Made by a program: the position numbers and the translations under genes. The notes under the pieces are model-generated. The model did not search any database. It had not been told where the DNA came from and saw nothing but the letters and a program-made list of their open reading frames with translations. Positions 40,613 to 50,187 of a stretch of 64,000 nucleotides of DNA are shown in pieces (within the stretch, counting starts at the first letter, position 1; each line of letters starts with the position of its first letter). The stretch lies in the NCBI RefSeq assembly GCF_024495425.1, contig NZ_JANHJR010000004.1, positions 124,001 to 188,000 on the forward strand, read 5' to 3'. The DNA comes from Haloarchaeobius litoreus (GTDB taxonomy: Archaea > Halobacteriota > Halobacteria > Halobacteriales > Natrialbaceae).

Positions 40613-42658
40613 ATGCCACAAGATACCACCCGTGTCGCCGTCGACATTGGGGGGACGTTCACCGACCTCGTCGCGGTGCGAGACGGCGGACTCACCCTCG
40701 CGAAGGCGTCGACCACACCGTCGAACTTCGCCGGCGGCGTCCTCGACGCCGTCGAGAAGGGGGACCTGTCGCTCGCGTCGGTCGACCAGTTCGTCCACGG
40801 CACGACCGTCGTCATCAACGCCATCACCGAGCGAACCGGCGAGGCGACCGCGCTGCTCACGACCGAGGGCTTCCGCGACGTCCTCGACGTGACGCGCGCG
40901 AACCGCCCCGACATGTTCAACTACCAGTACGAGAAGCCCGAGCCGTTCGTCCCGCGCCGGCACCGCTGGGAGGTGCCCGAACGGGTCGACCAGGCCGGCG
41001 AACCGATCCAGCCGCTCGACGAGGACGCGGTCCGCGAGGCGGCCCGCGAGATCCGAGATGCCGGCTTCGACACCGTCGCGGTCAGCTACCTCCACAGCTA
41101 CGAGAACCCGGAGCACGAGCGCCGCACACGCGAACTGGTCGAGGAGGTCCACCCCGACGCCTACGTCACGCTCTCGCACGAGCTGACGAAGGAGTACCGG
41201 GAGTACGAACGCACCAACACGGCCGTCCTCAACTCGTACGTCCGACCAATCGCCGACGAGTACCTCGACACGCTCGCCGGCCAGCTCGGTGAGCGCGGCT
41301 TCGACGGGAACACCTACGCGATGAAGTCCAACGCGGGCACCGCGAGCTTCGCCGAGGCGCGCCGCCGCCCGGTCGAGATGGTCGAGAGCGGCCCCGTCGG
41401 TGGCGTCTACGGCTCGGCACACGTCGGTCGCCAGCTCGGCGAGCCGGACGTCGTCAGCTTCGACATGGGTGGCACCACGGCGAAGACCTCCGTCGTCCAG
41501 GACGGCGAGGTCACCATCGACACCGATTACTGGCTCGAATCGTCACCGCGTGACGAGGGCTACCCCCTCAAGATACCGGTCGTCGACATCGTCGAGATCG
41601 GCGCGGGCGGGGGCTCCATCGCCTGGGTCGACCGAGGCGGCTCCATCAACGTCGGCCCGAAGAGCTCCGGGGCCGACCCCGGCCCCGCCTGCTACGGGCG
41701 CGGCGGCACCGAACCGACCGTCACCGACGCGAATCTGCTCACCGGGCGGCTGAATCCCGACTACTTCCTCGGCGGCGACATGTCCCTCGACGTCGACGCC
41801 GCCGAGACCGCGCTCGAACCGCTCGCCGACGCGTTCGACACGAGCGTCCGCGAGGCCGCCCACGGCGTGCTCCGCGTCGTGAACTCCAACATGGCGAACG
41901 CGCTCAAGCAGGTGAGCATCCGTCGCGGCCACGACCCGCGGGACTTCGTGATGGTCGCAAGTGGCGGTGCGGGCCCGCTACACGCCGGGACGCTCGGCCG
42001 CGAACTCGGCGTGAAGGAGACGGTCGTCCCGCGGGCCCCCGGACAGTTCTCCGCGTGGGGGATGCTGATGACCGACCTGCGGAAGGATTTCGCGCGCACC
42101 CACGTGCTGCCGTTCGACGCCGACACCGCCGACGAAGTCGCGGGCATCGTCGCGGAACTGGAGGCCGAGGCACGAGACGCCTACGCCACAGAGGACGTCG
42201 ACGAGGACGACCTGGTGCTCGAACGCTCGGTCGACCTGCGCTACGCCGGGCAGGAGCACACGGTGAACACACCGCTCGGGGACGGTCCAGTCGATGCAAG
42301 CGAGGTCACCTCGACCATCGAGCGGTTCCACGAGCGCCACGAGCGCACGTACAACTTCCGGCTCGACGACCCGTGCGAGGTCGTCAACGTCCGCCTGACC
42401 GCGTCCGCACCGATGCCCAAACCCGAGGTCGAGTCCGTCGTCACGGACGGCGACCCGGCGGACGCGATCAAGGACACCCGCGAGGTCGACTTCGCCACCG
42501 AGGGCGTCCACGACGCCCGCGTCTACGAGCGCGACGCCCTCCCGACCGACACGAGAATCGACGGCCCCGCCGTCGTCGAGGAGCCGGCCTGCACGACGCT
42601 GGTCCACCCCGGACAGACGCTCTCGGTCGATACGTTCGGCCACCTGCACATCAGCTAA
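40613..42658 (+). CDS. hyuA: hydantoinase A/oxoprolinase subunit (second copy)
   Basis: A 681-aa HyuA protein starting MPQDTTRVAVDIGGTFTDLV. It has FVHGTTVVINAITERTG, the GPVGGVYGSAHVG and DMGGTTAKTSVVQDG phosphate motifs, and DPGPACYGRGGTEPTVTDAN. Sequence divergence from the first copy is obvious along the whole length, so the pair is not a recent duplication. The ATPase subunit of the second HyuAB enzyme; 2 bp before hyuB. Confidence 0.92.
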   Translation: MPQDTTRVAVDIGGTFTDLVAVRDGGLTLAKASTTPSNFAGGVLDAVEKGDLSLASVDQFVHGTTVVINAITERTGEATALLTTEGFRDVLDVTRANRPDMFNYQYEKPEPFVPRRHRWEVPERVDQAGEPIQPLDEDAVREAAREIRDAGFDTVAVSYLHSYENPEHERRTRELVEEVHPDAYVTLSHELTKEYREYERTNTAVLNSYVRPIADEYLDTLAGQLGERGFDGNTYAMKSNAGTASFAEARRRPVEMVESGPVGGVYGSAHVGRQLGEPDVVSFDMGGTTAKTSVVQDGEVTIDTDYWLESSPRDEGYPLKIPVVDIVEIGAGGGSIAWVDRGGSINVGPKSSGADPGPACYGRGGTEPTVTDANLLTGRLNPDYFLGGDMSLDVDAAETALEPLADAFDTSVREAAHGVLRVVNSNMANALKQVSIRRGHDPRDFVMVASGGAGPLHAGTLGRELGVKETVVPRAPGQFSAWGMLMTDLRKDFARTHVLPFDADTADEVAGIVAELEAEARDAYATEDVDEDDLVLERSVDLRYAGQEHTVNTPLGDGPVDASEVTSTIERFHERHERTYNFRLDDPCEVVNVRLTASAPMPKPEVESVVTDGDPADAIKDTREVDFATEGVHDARVYERDALPTDTRIDGPAVVEEPACTTLVHPGQTLSVDTFGHLHIS

Positions 42659-42660
42659 CC

Positions 42661-44448
42661 ATGTCTACGCAATCCACAGCAACCGACAGCGGAGTCGACC
42701 CGTTCACGCGCGAGGTCGTGACGAACGCCCTGCAGAGTGCCGCCGAGGAGATGTTCCTCAACCTCGGCCGCACCGCGAAGTCGAGCGTCATCTACGAGAC
42801 GCTGGACTACGCCTGCGGCATCACCGACGCCGACGCGAACGTCGTCGCGCAGGCCAACGGCGTCCCCGGCTTCCTCGGGACGCTGAAGTTCTGCGTCGCC
42901 GACGCCGTCGAGAAGTTCGGCCGCGACGGCTTCGAACCGGGCGACGTGGTGCTCCTGAACGACTACCACGGCGGCACCCACCTCAACGACGTGGCGATGG
43001 TCGCGCCCATCTTCGTCGACGACGAACTCGTCGGCTTCACCGCCTCGAAGGCCCACTGGACCGACGTTGGCGGGAAGGACCCCGGCTCGTGGACGACCGA
43101 CGCGACCAGCGTCTTCCAGGAGGGGGTCCAGTACCCGATGGTGAAGCTGTACGAGGGCGGCGAGCGCAACGACGCCGTCTACGACATCGTCGTCGCCAAC
43201 ACCCGGATGCCCGAGGTCACGCTCGGCGACATGGAGGCCCAGCAGTCCTCGATGGGCGTCGGGGCCGAGCGCGTCGTCGAGGTGTACGAGCGATACGGCG
43301 TCGAGACGGTCCAGCAGGCCGTCGAAGCCGCCTTCGACGCGGGCGAACGGCTCGTCCGCGAGGAGATCCGCAAGCTGCCCAACGGCACGTACACCGCCGA
43401 AGACAAGCTCGACGGCGACAGCGTCTCCGGCGACCCGGTCCACGTCGAGGTCGAGGTGACCATCGAGGACGAGACCATCGCGCTCGACTACACCGGCACC
43501 GACCCGGAGGCCGACGGCCCCATCAACGCACCCTACGCCGCCTCCGTCTCCGACGTGCGGTCGTTCTTCCAGGCCATCACGCTCCCCGACGCCGACACCA
43601 ACGAGGGGTTCTTCCGGCCGCTCGACGTGACGATTCCGGAGGGGACGGTGCTCAACGCCACGAAGCCCGCCCCCATCGGCACCGACTGGGAGGGCTCGGC
43701 GATGGCCGCGGACCTGCCGTGGAAGGCGCTCGCGGCGCACCTCCCGGACCGGTTGTCGGCTGGGCACTTCCTCAGCGTCTGTGCGACCATCGTCGGCGGC
43801 CACGACGACCGCCGGGGCGAGGAGTTCCTCGTCGTCGAACCCCAGCCCGGCGGCTGGGGCGCGAGCCCCGGCAAGGACGGCGCGGACGTGCTCGTCTGCT
43901 CCGGCGACGGCGACACGCTGGAGATGCCCGTCGAGGTGATGGAGACGCGCTTCCCGCTCCTGTTCGACCAGGCGGCCCTCGATACGCCCCAGACGGCCGG
44001 GCACGGCGAGTTCCGTGGCGGCACGGGCTTCGTGCAGGACTACCGGGTCTACAACGAGTCGGGCGGCTTCATCACGGCCGGGTTCGGCCGCTCCGAATTC
44101 CCACCGTGGGGCGTCGAAGGTGGACAGGACGGCGACGGCAACCACATCGAGATCGTCCGGACCGACGGCAAGGTCGAGCGCCACAGCAACCTCACCAACC
44201 ACGAACTCGCCGACGGCGACGTGGCCCGGCTCGTGACGAGCTCGGGCGGCGGCTGGGGCAACCCGCGCGAACGCGACCCCGAGCGCGTCAGCGAGGACTT
44301 CCACGACGACTACATCACCCGCGAGACGGCCCGCGAGGTGTACGGCGTCGCGCTCGACGAGGACGGGAACGTCGACGAGGCGGAGACGGCGGCGCTCAGG
44401 GAGGAGAGTGCCGACGAACCGACCGCAGCGGCAGGTGGTGAGAACTGA
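42661..44448 (+). CDS. hyuB: hydantoinase B/oxoprolinase subunit (second copy)
   Basis: A 595-aa HyuB protein starting at the ATG at 42661. Motifs include SVIYETLDYACGITDADANV, DVVLLNDYHGGTHLNDVAMV, GEFRGGTGFVQDYRVYNESG and SSGGGWGNPRERDP near the C-terminus. It differs clearly from the first HyuB, for instance in the DYHGGTHLND segment against NYPYWSGTHTLD, so the two enzymes may take different substrates. It overlaps the cupin gene by one base (TGATG). Confidence 0.92.
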   Translation: MSTQSTATDSGVDPFTREVVTNALQSAAEEMFLNLGRTAKSSVIYETLDYACGITDADANVVAQANGVPGFLGTLKFCVADAVEKFGRDGFEPGDVVLLNDYHGGTHLNDVAMVAPIFVDDELVGFTASKAHWTDVGGKDPGSWTTDATSVFQEGVQYPMVKLYEGGERNDAVYDIVVANTRMPEVTLGDMEAQQSSMGVGAERVVEVYERYGVETVQQAVEAAFDAGERLVREEIRKLPNGTYTAEDKLDGDSVSGDPVHVEVEVTIEDETIALDYTGTDPEADGPINAPYAASVSDVRSFFQAITLPDADTNEGFFRPLDVTIPEGTVLNATKPAPIGTDWEGSAMAADLPWKALAAHLPDRLSAGHFLSVCATIVGGHDDRRGEEFLVVEPQPGGWGASPGKDGADVLVCSGDGDTLEMPVEVMETRFPLLFDQAALDTPQTAGHGEFRGGTGFVQDYRVYNESGGFITAGFGRSEFPPWGVEGGQDGDGNHIEIVRTDGKVERHSNLTNHELADGDVARLVTSSGGGWGNPRERDPERVSEDFHDDYITRETAREVYGVALDEDGNVDEAETAALREESADEPTAAAGGEN

Positions 44449-44780
44449 TGAGCGACGTCGAACTCACCGACCTCGACGACGTGTGGGACGACAGCACGGG
44501 CAGCCCGCTCACGCTGTTCGAGAGCGAGGACCCTGAGTCCCAGACCGGTTCCTACGTCATCCAGCCCGGCGAGCGGGTCCCCGAGGAGGGCTGGACTTCA
44601 CACGCGGGTGACGAGATATCGGTCATCATCGACGGTGCGGTCGACCTCGTCACCCCCGACGGCGAGTACACCGTCCAGGCCGGGACGCTCTCGGTCATCC
44701 CGGCCGGTGTCGAACACTACAGCGTCAATCGCGGCGACGAGCCCTGCCGACTGGTCTACACCGCCGTCGGCGGGCTCTGA
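44448..44780 (+). CDS. cupin domain protein
   Basis: A 110-aa single-domain cupin with the two barrel motifs SYVIQPGERVPEEGWTSHAG and GTLSVIPAGVEHYSVN. Only two His remain as possible metal ligands (in TSHAG and VEHYS), so metal binding is uncertain. Small cupins in catabolic operons act as isomerases, lactonase-like enzymes or ligand sensors. It overlaps hyuB by one base and is convergent with the Lrp gene, with 6 bp between. Confidence 0.85.
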   Translation: MSDVELTDLDDVWDDSTGSPLTLFESEDPESQTGSYVIQPGERVPEEGWTSHAGDEISVIIDGAVDLVTPDGEYTVQAGTLSVIPAGVEHYSVNRGDEPCRLVYTAVGGL

Positions 44781-44786
44781 GAACGA

Positions 44787-45317
44787 CTACTCCCCGTCGG
44801 TGATCTTCTTGTGCCAGGCCTTGTGGGTCTTCGTGACCGGGATGGCCTCGTAGCTCTCGACGACGGGGTTGTCCTGTAGCTGCTCCCTGAGGTACTCCTT
44901 GATGTCCGACAGCGACGCGTGCCAGACCCGCAGCAACAGGTCGTACTTGCCCATGTACTCCTCGATCTCGTAGATGAGCTCCTCGCTCTGGACGTGGTCG
45001 ACGAACTCGTCGAGTTCCTCGCTGCTCACGCCGGACTCGAGCGTGACGAACACGTCCGCGTAGGCGAACTTCGCCTCCTGGAGGACGAGGACACCGATAA
45101 CGTCCACCAGTCCGTTCTCCTGTAAGTTCTTCCGTCGTCGTCGCGCCGCCGTTCGGGAGAGACCGACGCGCTCGCCGATCTCGGTGTCGGACATCCGGCC
45201 GTCTTCGTTCAGCGCCTTGTAGATGCGATAGTCGGTCTCGTCGAGATGCTCCTTCAGAATCTGTTTGACCTTGTCGTTGTCGAGCCATTCGTCCGCAGAG
45301 AGAGGCTGTGAACTCAT
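44787..45317 (-). CDS. Lrp/AsnC-family transcriptional regulator
   Basis: A 176-aa protein from the ATG at 45315-45317. The N-terminal HTH is DYRIYKALNEDGRMSDTEIG then ERVGLSRTAARRRRKNL; the C-terminal half has the Lrp ligand-binding ferredoxin fold (ELIYEIEEYMGKYDLLLRVW). Lrp/AsnC regulators respond to amino acids and often control amino-acid uptake and breakdown. Its position at the end of the hyu/dpp locus makes it the likely regulator of that locus, though it is convergent rather than divergent. Confidence 0.88.
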   Translation of the reverse strand: MSSQPLSADEWLDNDKVKQILKEHLDETDYRIYKALNEDGRMSDTEIGERVGLSRTAARRRRKNLQENGLVDVIGVLVLQEAKFAYADVFVTLESGVSSEELDEFVDHVQSEELIYEIEEYMGKYDLLLRVWHASLSDIKEYLREQLQDNPVVESYEAIPVTKTHKAWHKKITDGE

Positions 45318-45603
45318 CCGTTTGCGAGTAAGCCGTCGAGGGTACTGTAAGTATCGGTCAAATTGTCGAGGGTGCGGACCGATTCGTCTACTCAAAAGCG
45401 TACTGCACACGAATTATGGTCCGAACGGGCCGTTAATCCCGATATCTCCACGTCCCGTTCGACAGTCCTCCGTTACGCAGCTCGAGTGAGCAGGGTGCCA
45501 GAGCGCGACTCGGAGCAGCGCGAGTCAAGCCCGGCGTCCTGGCGATCTCGGAGGGGGACCCCGAGTCCGAGTTCGCCGCCGCCGTTCGGCGATCGCAGGT
45601 TGC
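45318..45603. other. spacer with Lrp promoter region
   Basis: About 285 bp. The part next to 45317 should contain the promoter of the Lrp-type gene. No gene or repeat was recognised. Confidence 0.3.
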
Positions 45604-46227
45604 TTACTCGGGTTCCGCGACCCCGAGCGTGGCGACCGACTGGATGGCTTCATCGACGCTGTAGTCGATATCGTACACGTTGTCTACCGGTATGTGCATG
45701 ATGAACCCGTTCGACGTCGGGTTCGGCCCGAGCGGAACCATTATGGTCATCATCTCCCCGGCGCCGGCGCTGTTTTCGATTATCTCCGGCGTGTCCCCCG
45801 TGAGAAATCCGAGGGCGTACGCGCCCTGAAGGGGGAACTCGATGAGCTTCACGTCCTCGAACTGCTGGGTATCGTCGGCGGACATCTGTTTGCTGACCTG
45901 GCGAAGGGTCAAGTAGACCCCGCCTACACCGGGGATCGTTTCGATCGCATCGTCGACGAACAGGACGAGACGGTCGCCTGGCGTCTGGTCGGCGACGAAC
46001 CCTATCAGCACGAAGAGCACGACCAGCAACAGCAACGTTGTCAGCTGGACGAATATCGTGGAGGGTTCGTTCGGCCAGAGAAATCCCACGCCCGCGATCA
46101 CCGGCCCGAGCATGCCGATGATGAAATCGAAGACGACGATGAGGATGATCAGCGTGATCATCAGTGGGATCGTGATCACGAATCCGCTGATCAGCCACCG
46201 CTTCAGTCGGTGGAGTGGGTATAGCAT
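45604..46227 (-). CDS. DUF502 family membrane protein
   Basis: A 207-aa protein from the ATG at 46225-46227 (MLYPLHRLKRWLISGFVITI); a longer frame to 46452 adds an Arg-rich stretch without family support. Two helices flank the loop with LGPVIAGVG, then come DAIETIPGVGGVYLTLRQVS and VPLGPNPTSNGFIMHIP, the typical DUF502 features (PIVRSIYSAVKQ-like and PTTPNPTSG-like motifs). The family is of unknown function, a membrane protein found across bacteria and archaea. It stands alone. Confidence 0.87.
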   Translation of the reverse strand: MLYPLHRLKRWLISGFVITIPLMITLIILIVVFDFIIGMLGPVIAGVGFLWPNEPSTIFVQLTTLLLLVVLFVLIGFVADQTPGDRLVLFVDDAIETIPGVGGVYLTLRQVSKQMSADDTQQFEDVKLIEFPLQGAYALGFLTGDTPEIIENSAGAGEMMTIMVPLGPNPTSNGFIMHIPVDNVYDIDYSVDEAIQSVATLGVAEPE

Positions 46228-46550
46228 ACGTGGAACTACGGCCTGGAACACAAAACTAGTCGTCCGATACCACGGATTGTCCGGCGTTTCGACGCGGGCC
46301 AGTCGGCTATCGAAGCGCGAACGGGCGACGCGGTGCCACCGGACACATCGCTCCCGTGAGCGGTCGGTCGCAGGATGAAAACGGCTGATGGGTGTGGCGA
46401 ACGCGAATCGACTCAAGAACAAGTCCGCCCTCCCCGGATGTCCGCCGGTCACACATCCCTTACGTGAGAGATTATTGGATTGCGAAGTTGTCGGCTCTTG
46501 AAGGAGGTTCCTGTACAGTTGCCAACATCCTACGGATACGCGCCCTCCTC

Positions 46551-46949
46551 ATGTGTCTGATGGCGGCCGGGACCGCACGCTTCAGAGAGGGCAGCGATGG
46601 CGAACTCGAGAAAACGCTCGCAGCCCTCAACCGTGGCGAGACACCGGAACCCCAGTTCGAAGTCGTCTTGCACGACCCAGTTGATGTCCACAAAGTCAGC
46701 CGTCCGAAGTCGCTGGAACTACTGCGCGAGATCGTTCAGCACGAACCGACGAGTATCCGTGAAACCGCCCGGCTTGTCGACCGTGGTGTCAGTCAGGTCC
46801 ACCGCAACCTGACCGAGTTGGAGGAGTTCCACCTGATTGTTCTGGTGGCGGAAGGGGGCGCGAAACGACCTGTCGTGTGGTATGATGCAATCGATATCGA
46901 GCTGCCGCTCGTTGAGCCCGTCGTGGACTCCGACGAAGGGACGGCGTGA
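46551..46949 (+). CDS. winged-HTH protein, antitoxin-like (HVO_A0114 type)
   Basis: The frame is open from 46392, but the likely start is the ATG at 46551 or 46560. The body reads ELEKTLAALNRGETPEPQFE, SLELLREIVQHEPTSIRETA, RLVDRGVSQVHRNLTELEEF and AKRPVVWYDAIDIELPL, matching small haloarchaeal HTH proteins annotated as HVO_A0114-family DNA-binding proteins. These often pair with a TumE-like toxin, but no partner is readable on either side here. The ribosome-site-like aaggagg at 46501-46507 is too far from 46551 to serve it, so the N-terminus is uncertain. Confidence 0.6.
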   Translation: MCLMAAGTARFREGSDGELEKTLAALNRGETPEPQFEVVLHDPVDVHKVSRPKSLELLREIVQHEPTSIRETARLVDRGVSQVHRNLTELEEFHLIVLVAEGGAKRPVVWYDAIDIELPLVEPVVDSDEGTA

Positions 46950-47353
46950 ACAGATTTTCGCTGGGCTAGCAGCCATTTACTGACCTCCTGTGGGGTGAGG
47001 GGTTCGTCGAGCAGGCGAGCGCCTCGGAGTACTGTATTCGGATACCTGTTAGTGAGATCTACCCGTCGACGTTTGACGAGGACGTGCCGACCGAGAGAAA
47101 CACCAACAACTGCCCCGATTACGATGGACGCGTCACGCTCAGCGGTGATGAATCCGTCTGCTCTCAGTGGACTCGAATAGCACTCAGAAAGTGTGCCCAA
47201 GGGCACAAAGCAGAAAAAATACCCAGCCCCGCCCCCACCTTCCGCCGGTTCAACTCGACATTCTCGACGAAGGGGTGTGTTTGCATAGAGATTTGTTACG
47301 AGAATTTTCAACCAACTACTCGGACGTGTCTGGTGCGAGTACTCGAATAAAGA
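46950..47353. other. unassigned gap
   Basis: About 400 bp of lower GC after the HTH gene. Frames are open on both strands (for example a reverse-strand stretch covering 46793-47311), but composition and lack of motifs do not support a gene. No inverted repeat or transposase piece was recognised. Confidence 0.35.
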
Positions 47354-47815
47354 TTAGCCGCTCGTGGTCTCATCAGGAGCTACACATGCCCCACTCCCAG
47401 AGTTGGTATTCCAGTACTCAAGATTTGGACTGTCACCTCGATCAGCTCGGCCGATCATTAGCTTTAGTCGGATTTGGTTGTCGTCGTAGATTCCGAGGTC
47501 GATTTCGTCCCAACTCTCCTGAGTTGCGAGGCGAGAGCGAACAATGTACCCTCTGACCCCAGTATCCCAGTTACATGGGAGTGTCGTTCCTGCGAGTTGT
47601 GGGCCATCTCTGGAAGGCACCTCTTCTTCGGTACTATACACCTCTGTTCCGTCTTCCATAAAGGAGAACTGAACGGTGTGGGATTTGTAATCGTAATTAG
47701 TGACTGAGAGCTCCGTGAGTCTCGGGCTGGAGGGCTCTGGAGATGATTCGCCAAGCGATAGACATCCACCGCCTGCCGTGACAGCGAGGGTAGCAAGTAC
47801 ATTCCTTCGGCGCAT
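47354..47815 (-). CDS. small predicted lipoprotein
   Basis: A 153-aa protein with MRRRNVLATLAVTAGGGCLS, a Tat-like signal with lipobox GGGC (Cys18). The mature part has a beta-rich look (LTELSVTNYDYKSHTVQFSF; TEVYSTEEEVPSRDG; GYIVRSRL) similar to haloarchaeal extracytoplasmic lipoproteins of the Ig-like type. Function unknown. Codon use is less GC-rich than in the main operons, consistent with recent acquisition. Confidence 0.7.
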   Translation of the reverse strand: MRRRNVLATLAVTAGGGCLSLGESSPEPSSPRLTELSVTNYDYKSHTVQFSFMEDGTEVYSTEEEVPSRDGPQLAGTTLPCNWDTGVRGYIVRSRLATQESWDEIDLGIYDDNQIRLKLMIGRADRGDSPNLEYWNTNSGSGACVAPDETTSG

Positions 47816-48207
47816 ATCTTCCAGTCAATCTCTCCCGATAAGTGCTTTTCCGCTCCGATAGATTGTCATTTAGTGAAATTTGGCTCTCAGTCGACCAACT
47901 CCCTGGGGACACACGTCGAGAAATTCCCCTCCTCCAATATGCACACGAATCCTGCCAGTGCTGTGTGCATATCTGCATCTGTGGGTGGACCCAATCGTCC
48001 CAATCACCACGATTCCGCCAGATGAAACTCACAGCTCGGGGAAAAAGGGGTTCCAGTAAGGCGAGAACACTCCCGTGCCCGGGGTCGTGTGTACGATAGT
48101 AGCCCGTGAAACCGCTGTTAGATACAGGGGAAAGACATACCGTAATCCGATGGTAAGAGGCAGAAAAGCCAGTACGCCTATTACTGGTTCGTGATATAAT
48201 TCAGAAG
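47816..48207. other. unassigned gap
   Basis: About 390 bp, AT-richer than average, between divergent small genes. It should hold the lipoprotein promoter at its left and that of the gene at 48208 at its right. Nothing else is recognisable. Confidence 0.35.
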
Positions 48208-48429
48208 ATGGTACGAAAAGAAGCGCCTTGTCTATTCTGCGAGGAAACGTTTGAATTTGTATCAGGTAAGCATCTCAAATCCCATTTTGAAGGTTCAGAC
48301 GCGTTTGAATCATACAAAGAGTGGGTCGCTGAAGAACATGGAATTGACCCTGCTCATGAGGTCTTCAGCACTCCTGGAGCTCTCACAAGACCTGAGGACT
48401 TCGAAGCGTACGAACATCTATTCCGGTAG
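48208..48429 (+). CDS. small C2H2-like protein
   Basis: A 73-aa protein beginning MVRKEAPCLFCEETFEFVSG and continuing KHLKSHF. The pattern C-x2-C-x10-H-x4-H (CLFC ... KHLKSH) is a C2H2-like zinc finger resembling the classic two-Cys two-His finger, followed by an acidic helical tail (FESYKEWVAEEHGIDPAHEV). Low-GC codon choice against the surroundings suggests a viral or plasmid origin. Possible DNA- or RNA-binding protein; no named family recognised. Confidence 0.65.
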   Translation: MVRKEAPCLFCEETFEFVSGKHLKSHFEGSDAFESYKEWVAEEHGIDPAHEVFSTPGALTRPEDFEAYEHLFR

Positions 48430-48805
48430 ATTCGCATCTCTACCGAACAGCCGTTTCATAAAAATACCGCACACGGTTAGAACTCTAGCTGTACTTCTGT
48501 CGGTGCTTCTGTGCGGGAGCGTCCGCTTGACTTCGCCTCGTCGACACGGTCCGTGTACGTGTGATTGTGAACGGGAACGGCGGGGACACCGACTCCTCCA
48601 GGATGGAGGTAGACTGGAAGTCCACGGGCAAACCCACGACTTCAGTCCGGGGTCAACGACAATTCGCCCGACGACGACGGCAACCTTTGGCCGAGCGTAC
48701 GCCTGATGGTCAACCAAGAGAAAGCGACACCGTCCCATCCAGTATCGGAGCACGATGAGAGCAAGATCGGTCCCGCAGTGCGGGGTGGCTGAGCGAGACC
48801 CCCAA
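48430..48805. other. unassigned gap
   Basis: About 375 bp with several short Arg/Ser-rich frames. It looks like degenerate coding sequence, but no motif allowed assignment to a family. Confidence 0.3.
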
Positions 48806-50110
48806 TCAGAGACCGTACTGGGCCCGCACGGTCTCTGCGAGACCGGTCTCCTCGAGCAGCTCCGTGGGTGCGAGCATCGTCAACTGGACGACCCCAGGGA
48901 GCCGTGCAATCTCGACCCCACCCGTGAACGTACAGCGCGAGCGGACCTCGCCCTCGGTGATTCCGAACAGCGAACTCGCCCGGTCGAACGCGTTCTCGGT
49001 TGCATCGTTGATCGTCGCCCCGGTACCGATGATCTGGATCGGCGCCGCATCGTGTAACGTCTCGACACCGTACTCGTCGGCGAGTGCGCGGCCTGCTTCG
49101 CGCTCGCTCTCGGAGTACGGCTTCGCGATATGTGGCAGGTCCTCCTCGTTCGGTAAGAGCAACGGCCCGGCGAGGTCGAGTCCCTTGATGACCTCCACTT
49201 CGAGTTCTGTCTTCCCACTCACGTCCGTCGTGTGGAGCGAGAGCTCTCCATCGCCCTGGTTCGCGTGGAGGTCACCGACGTACAACCCGGCTCCTTCGAC
49301 GCGAACCGGACAGATCAGCGTCGCGCCCGGTCGCACCTCGTTCGAGTCCATGTGGCCATCGGTTCGGGCCTCGAGTGCGTCTTCGTCCGCCAGTCCCCAG
49401 TCGTGCTCGGCACCGATGAGGAACTGTCCGAAGTCGCCAGCGTTGTGCGAGTCGGGGAACTCGACCGATGGTGTCGTGCCGATGTTGCCGATGAACGGCC
49501 GAAGACGGCCGAGCGTCCCCGGCATCTCGTCGGGCTCGTACAACAGAATCGGGTGTTGCCGAGAGTTCTCGGGGAGTGCCATCGCTTCGTCGGCCCGCTC
49601 GGCCAGGTCGTGTGCACCCTCGGGTCCGACCGTGATTCCGACCGTCCGGTCGTCGTCGAAGACGACGGTGTAGCCGTACTCGAACCCGAACGAGGAGGCG
49701 TTCGCGCCACATTCGACACACCGGATCGCATCCTCGCCAGTTCCCTCGACGACCGTCTCGGGCCATTCTGCACCACACTCCGGACACCGGTGGTCGACGA
49801 ACGGGTCGTCACCGAACGCGACGTCTCGTTCGGCCATGCTGCCAGTGCTGGTCGCGACACTGGTCACCTCGACGTCCTTGATTCGGACGACCAGTGCGTC
49901 GCCCGGTTCCGCGTTCTCGACGAAGATCGGGCGTGTCACCTCGTGCCCGCCGCGGAACGACGGCGTAATCATCGGGCCCCAGCAGCCGGCCGGGGTGTGT
50001 GTCTTCACCGTTCCTCCATCGGCGACGGTCCCAGCCCACTCCTGCTCTGGCCCAACGAGCCCGAGTGTGAACTCGTCGACCTCGAGTGTTTCGTGAATGT
50101 GTTCCGACAT
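48806..50110 (-). CDS. acetamidase/formamidase family protein with inserted zinc ribbon
   Basis: A 434-aa FmdA/AmdA family enzyme. It has ENAEPGDALVVRIKDVEV, HANQGDGELSLHTTDVSGKT (family HAxQGDGE motif) and FTGGVEIARLPGVVQ. Residues about 118-145 carry CPECGAEW ... CVECGA, a zinc-ribbon insertion in place of a simple loop. The family hydrolyses formamide or short-chain amides to ammonia and the acid. It is followed on the same strand (upstream in sequence) by an acyl-CoA synthetase gene whose stop is 77 bp before its ATG, so the amide product could be activated (inference). Confidence 0.9.
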   Translation of the reverse strand: MSEHIHETLEVDEFTLGLVGPEQEWAGTVADGGTVKTHTPAGCWGPMITPSFRGGHEVTRPIFVENAEPGDALVVRIKDVEVTSVATSTGSMAERDVAFGDDPFVDHRCPECGAEWPETVVEGTGEDAIRCVECGANASSFGFEYGYTVVFDDDRTVGITVGPEGAHDLAERADEAMALPENSRQHPILLYEPDEMPGTLGRLRPFIGNIGTTPSVEFPDSHNAGDFGQFLIGAEHDWGLADEDALEARTDGHMDSNEVRPGATLICPVRVEGAGLYVGDLHANQGDGELSLHTTDVSGKTELEVEVIKGLDLAGPLLLPNEEDLPHIAKPYSESEREAGRALADEYGVETLHDAAPIQIIGTGATINDATENAFDRASSLFGITEGEVRSRCTFTGGVEIARLPGVVQLTMLAPTELLEETGLAETVRAQYGL

Positions 50111-50187
50111 ACGTTAGAGGTTGGCACGGTAGAATCTTAGCTGTTGTGCAGCGCGGAGCCAACCGGTGAACTCCCCCGACGGTAGAT

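Noticed and set aside
45604-46452. Extended 282-codon start for the DUF502 gene
   Set aside because: The added 75 residues are Arg-rich and precede the natural MLYPLHRLKRW start.
46228-46550. Search for a TumE-like toxin upstream of the HTH gene
   Set aside because: No frame with toxin motifs; the HTH gene appears to be an orphan.
48430-48805. Possible TnpB C-terminal fossil on the plus strand
   Set aside because: Only vague resemblance (VNG followed by polar residues); no zinc-finger cysteines or RuvC Asp found.
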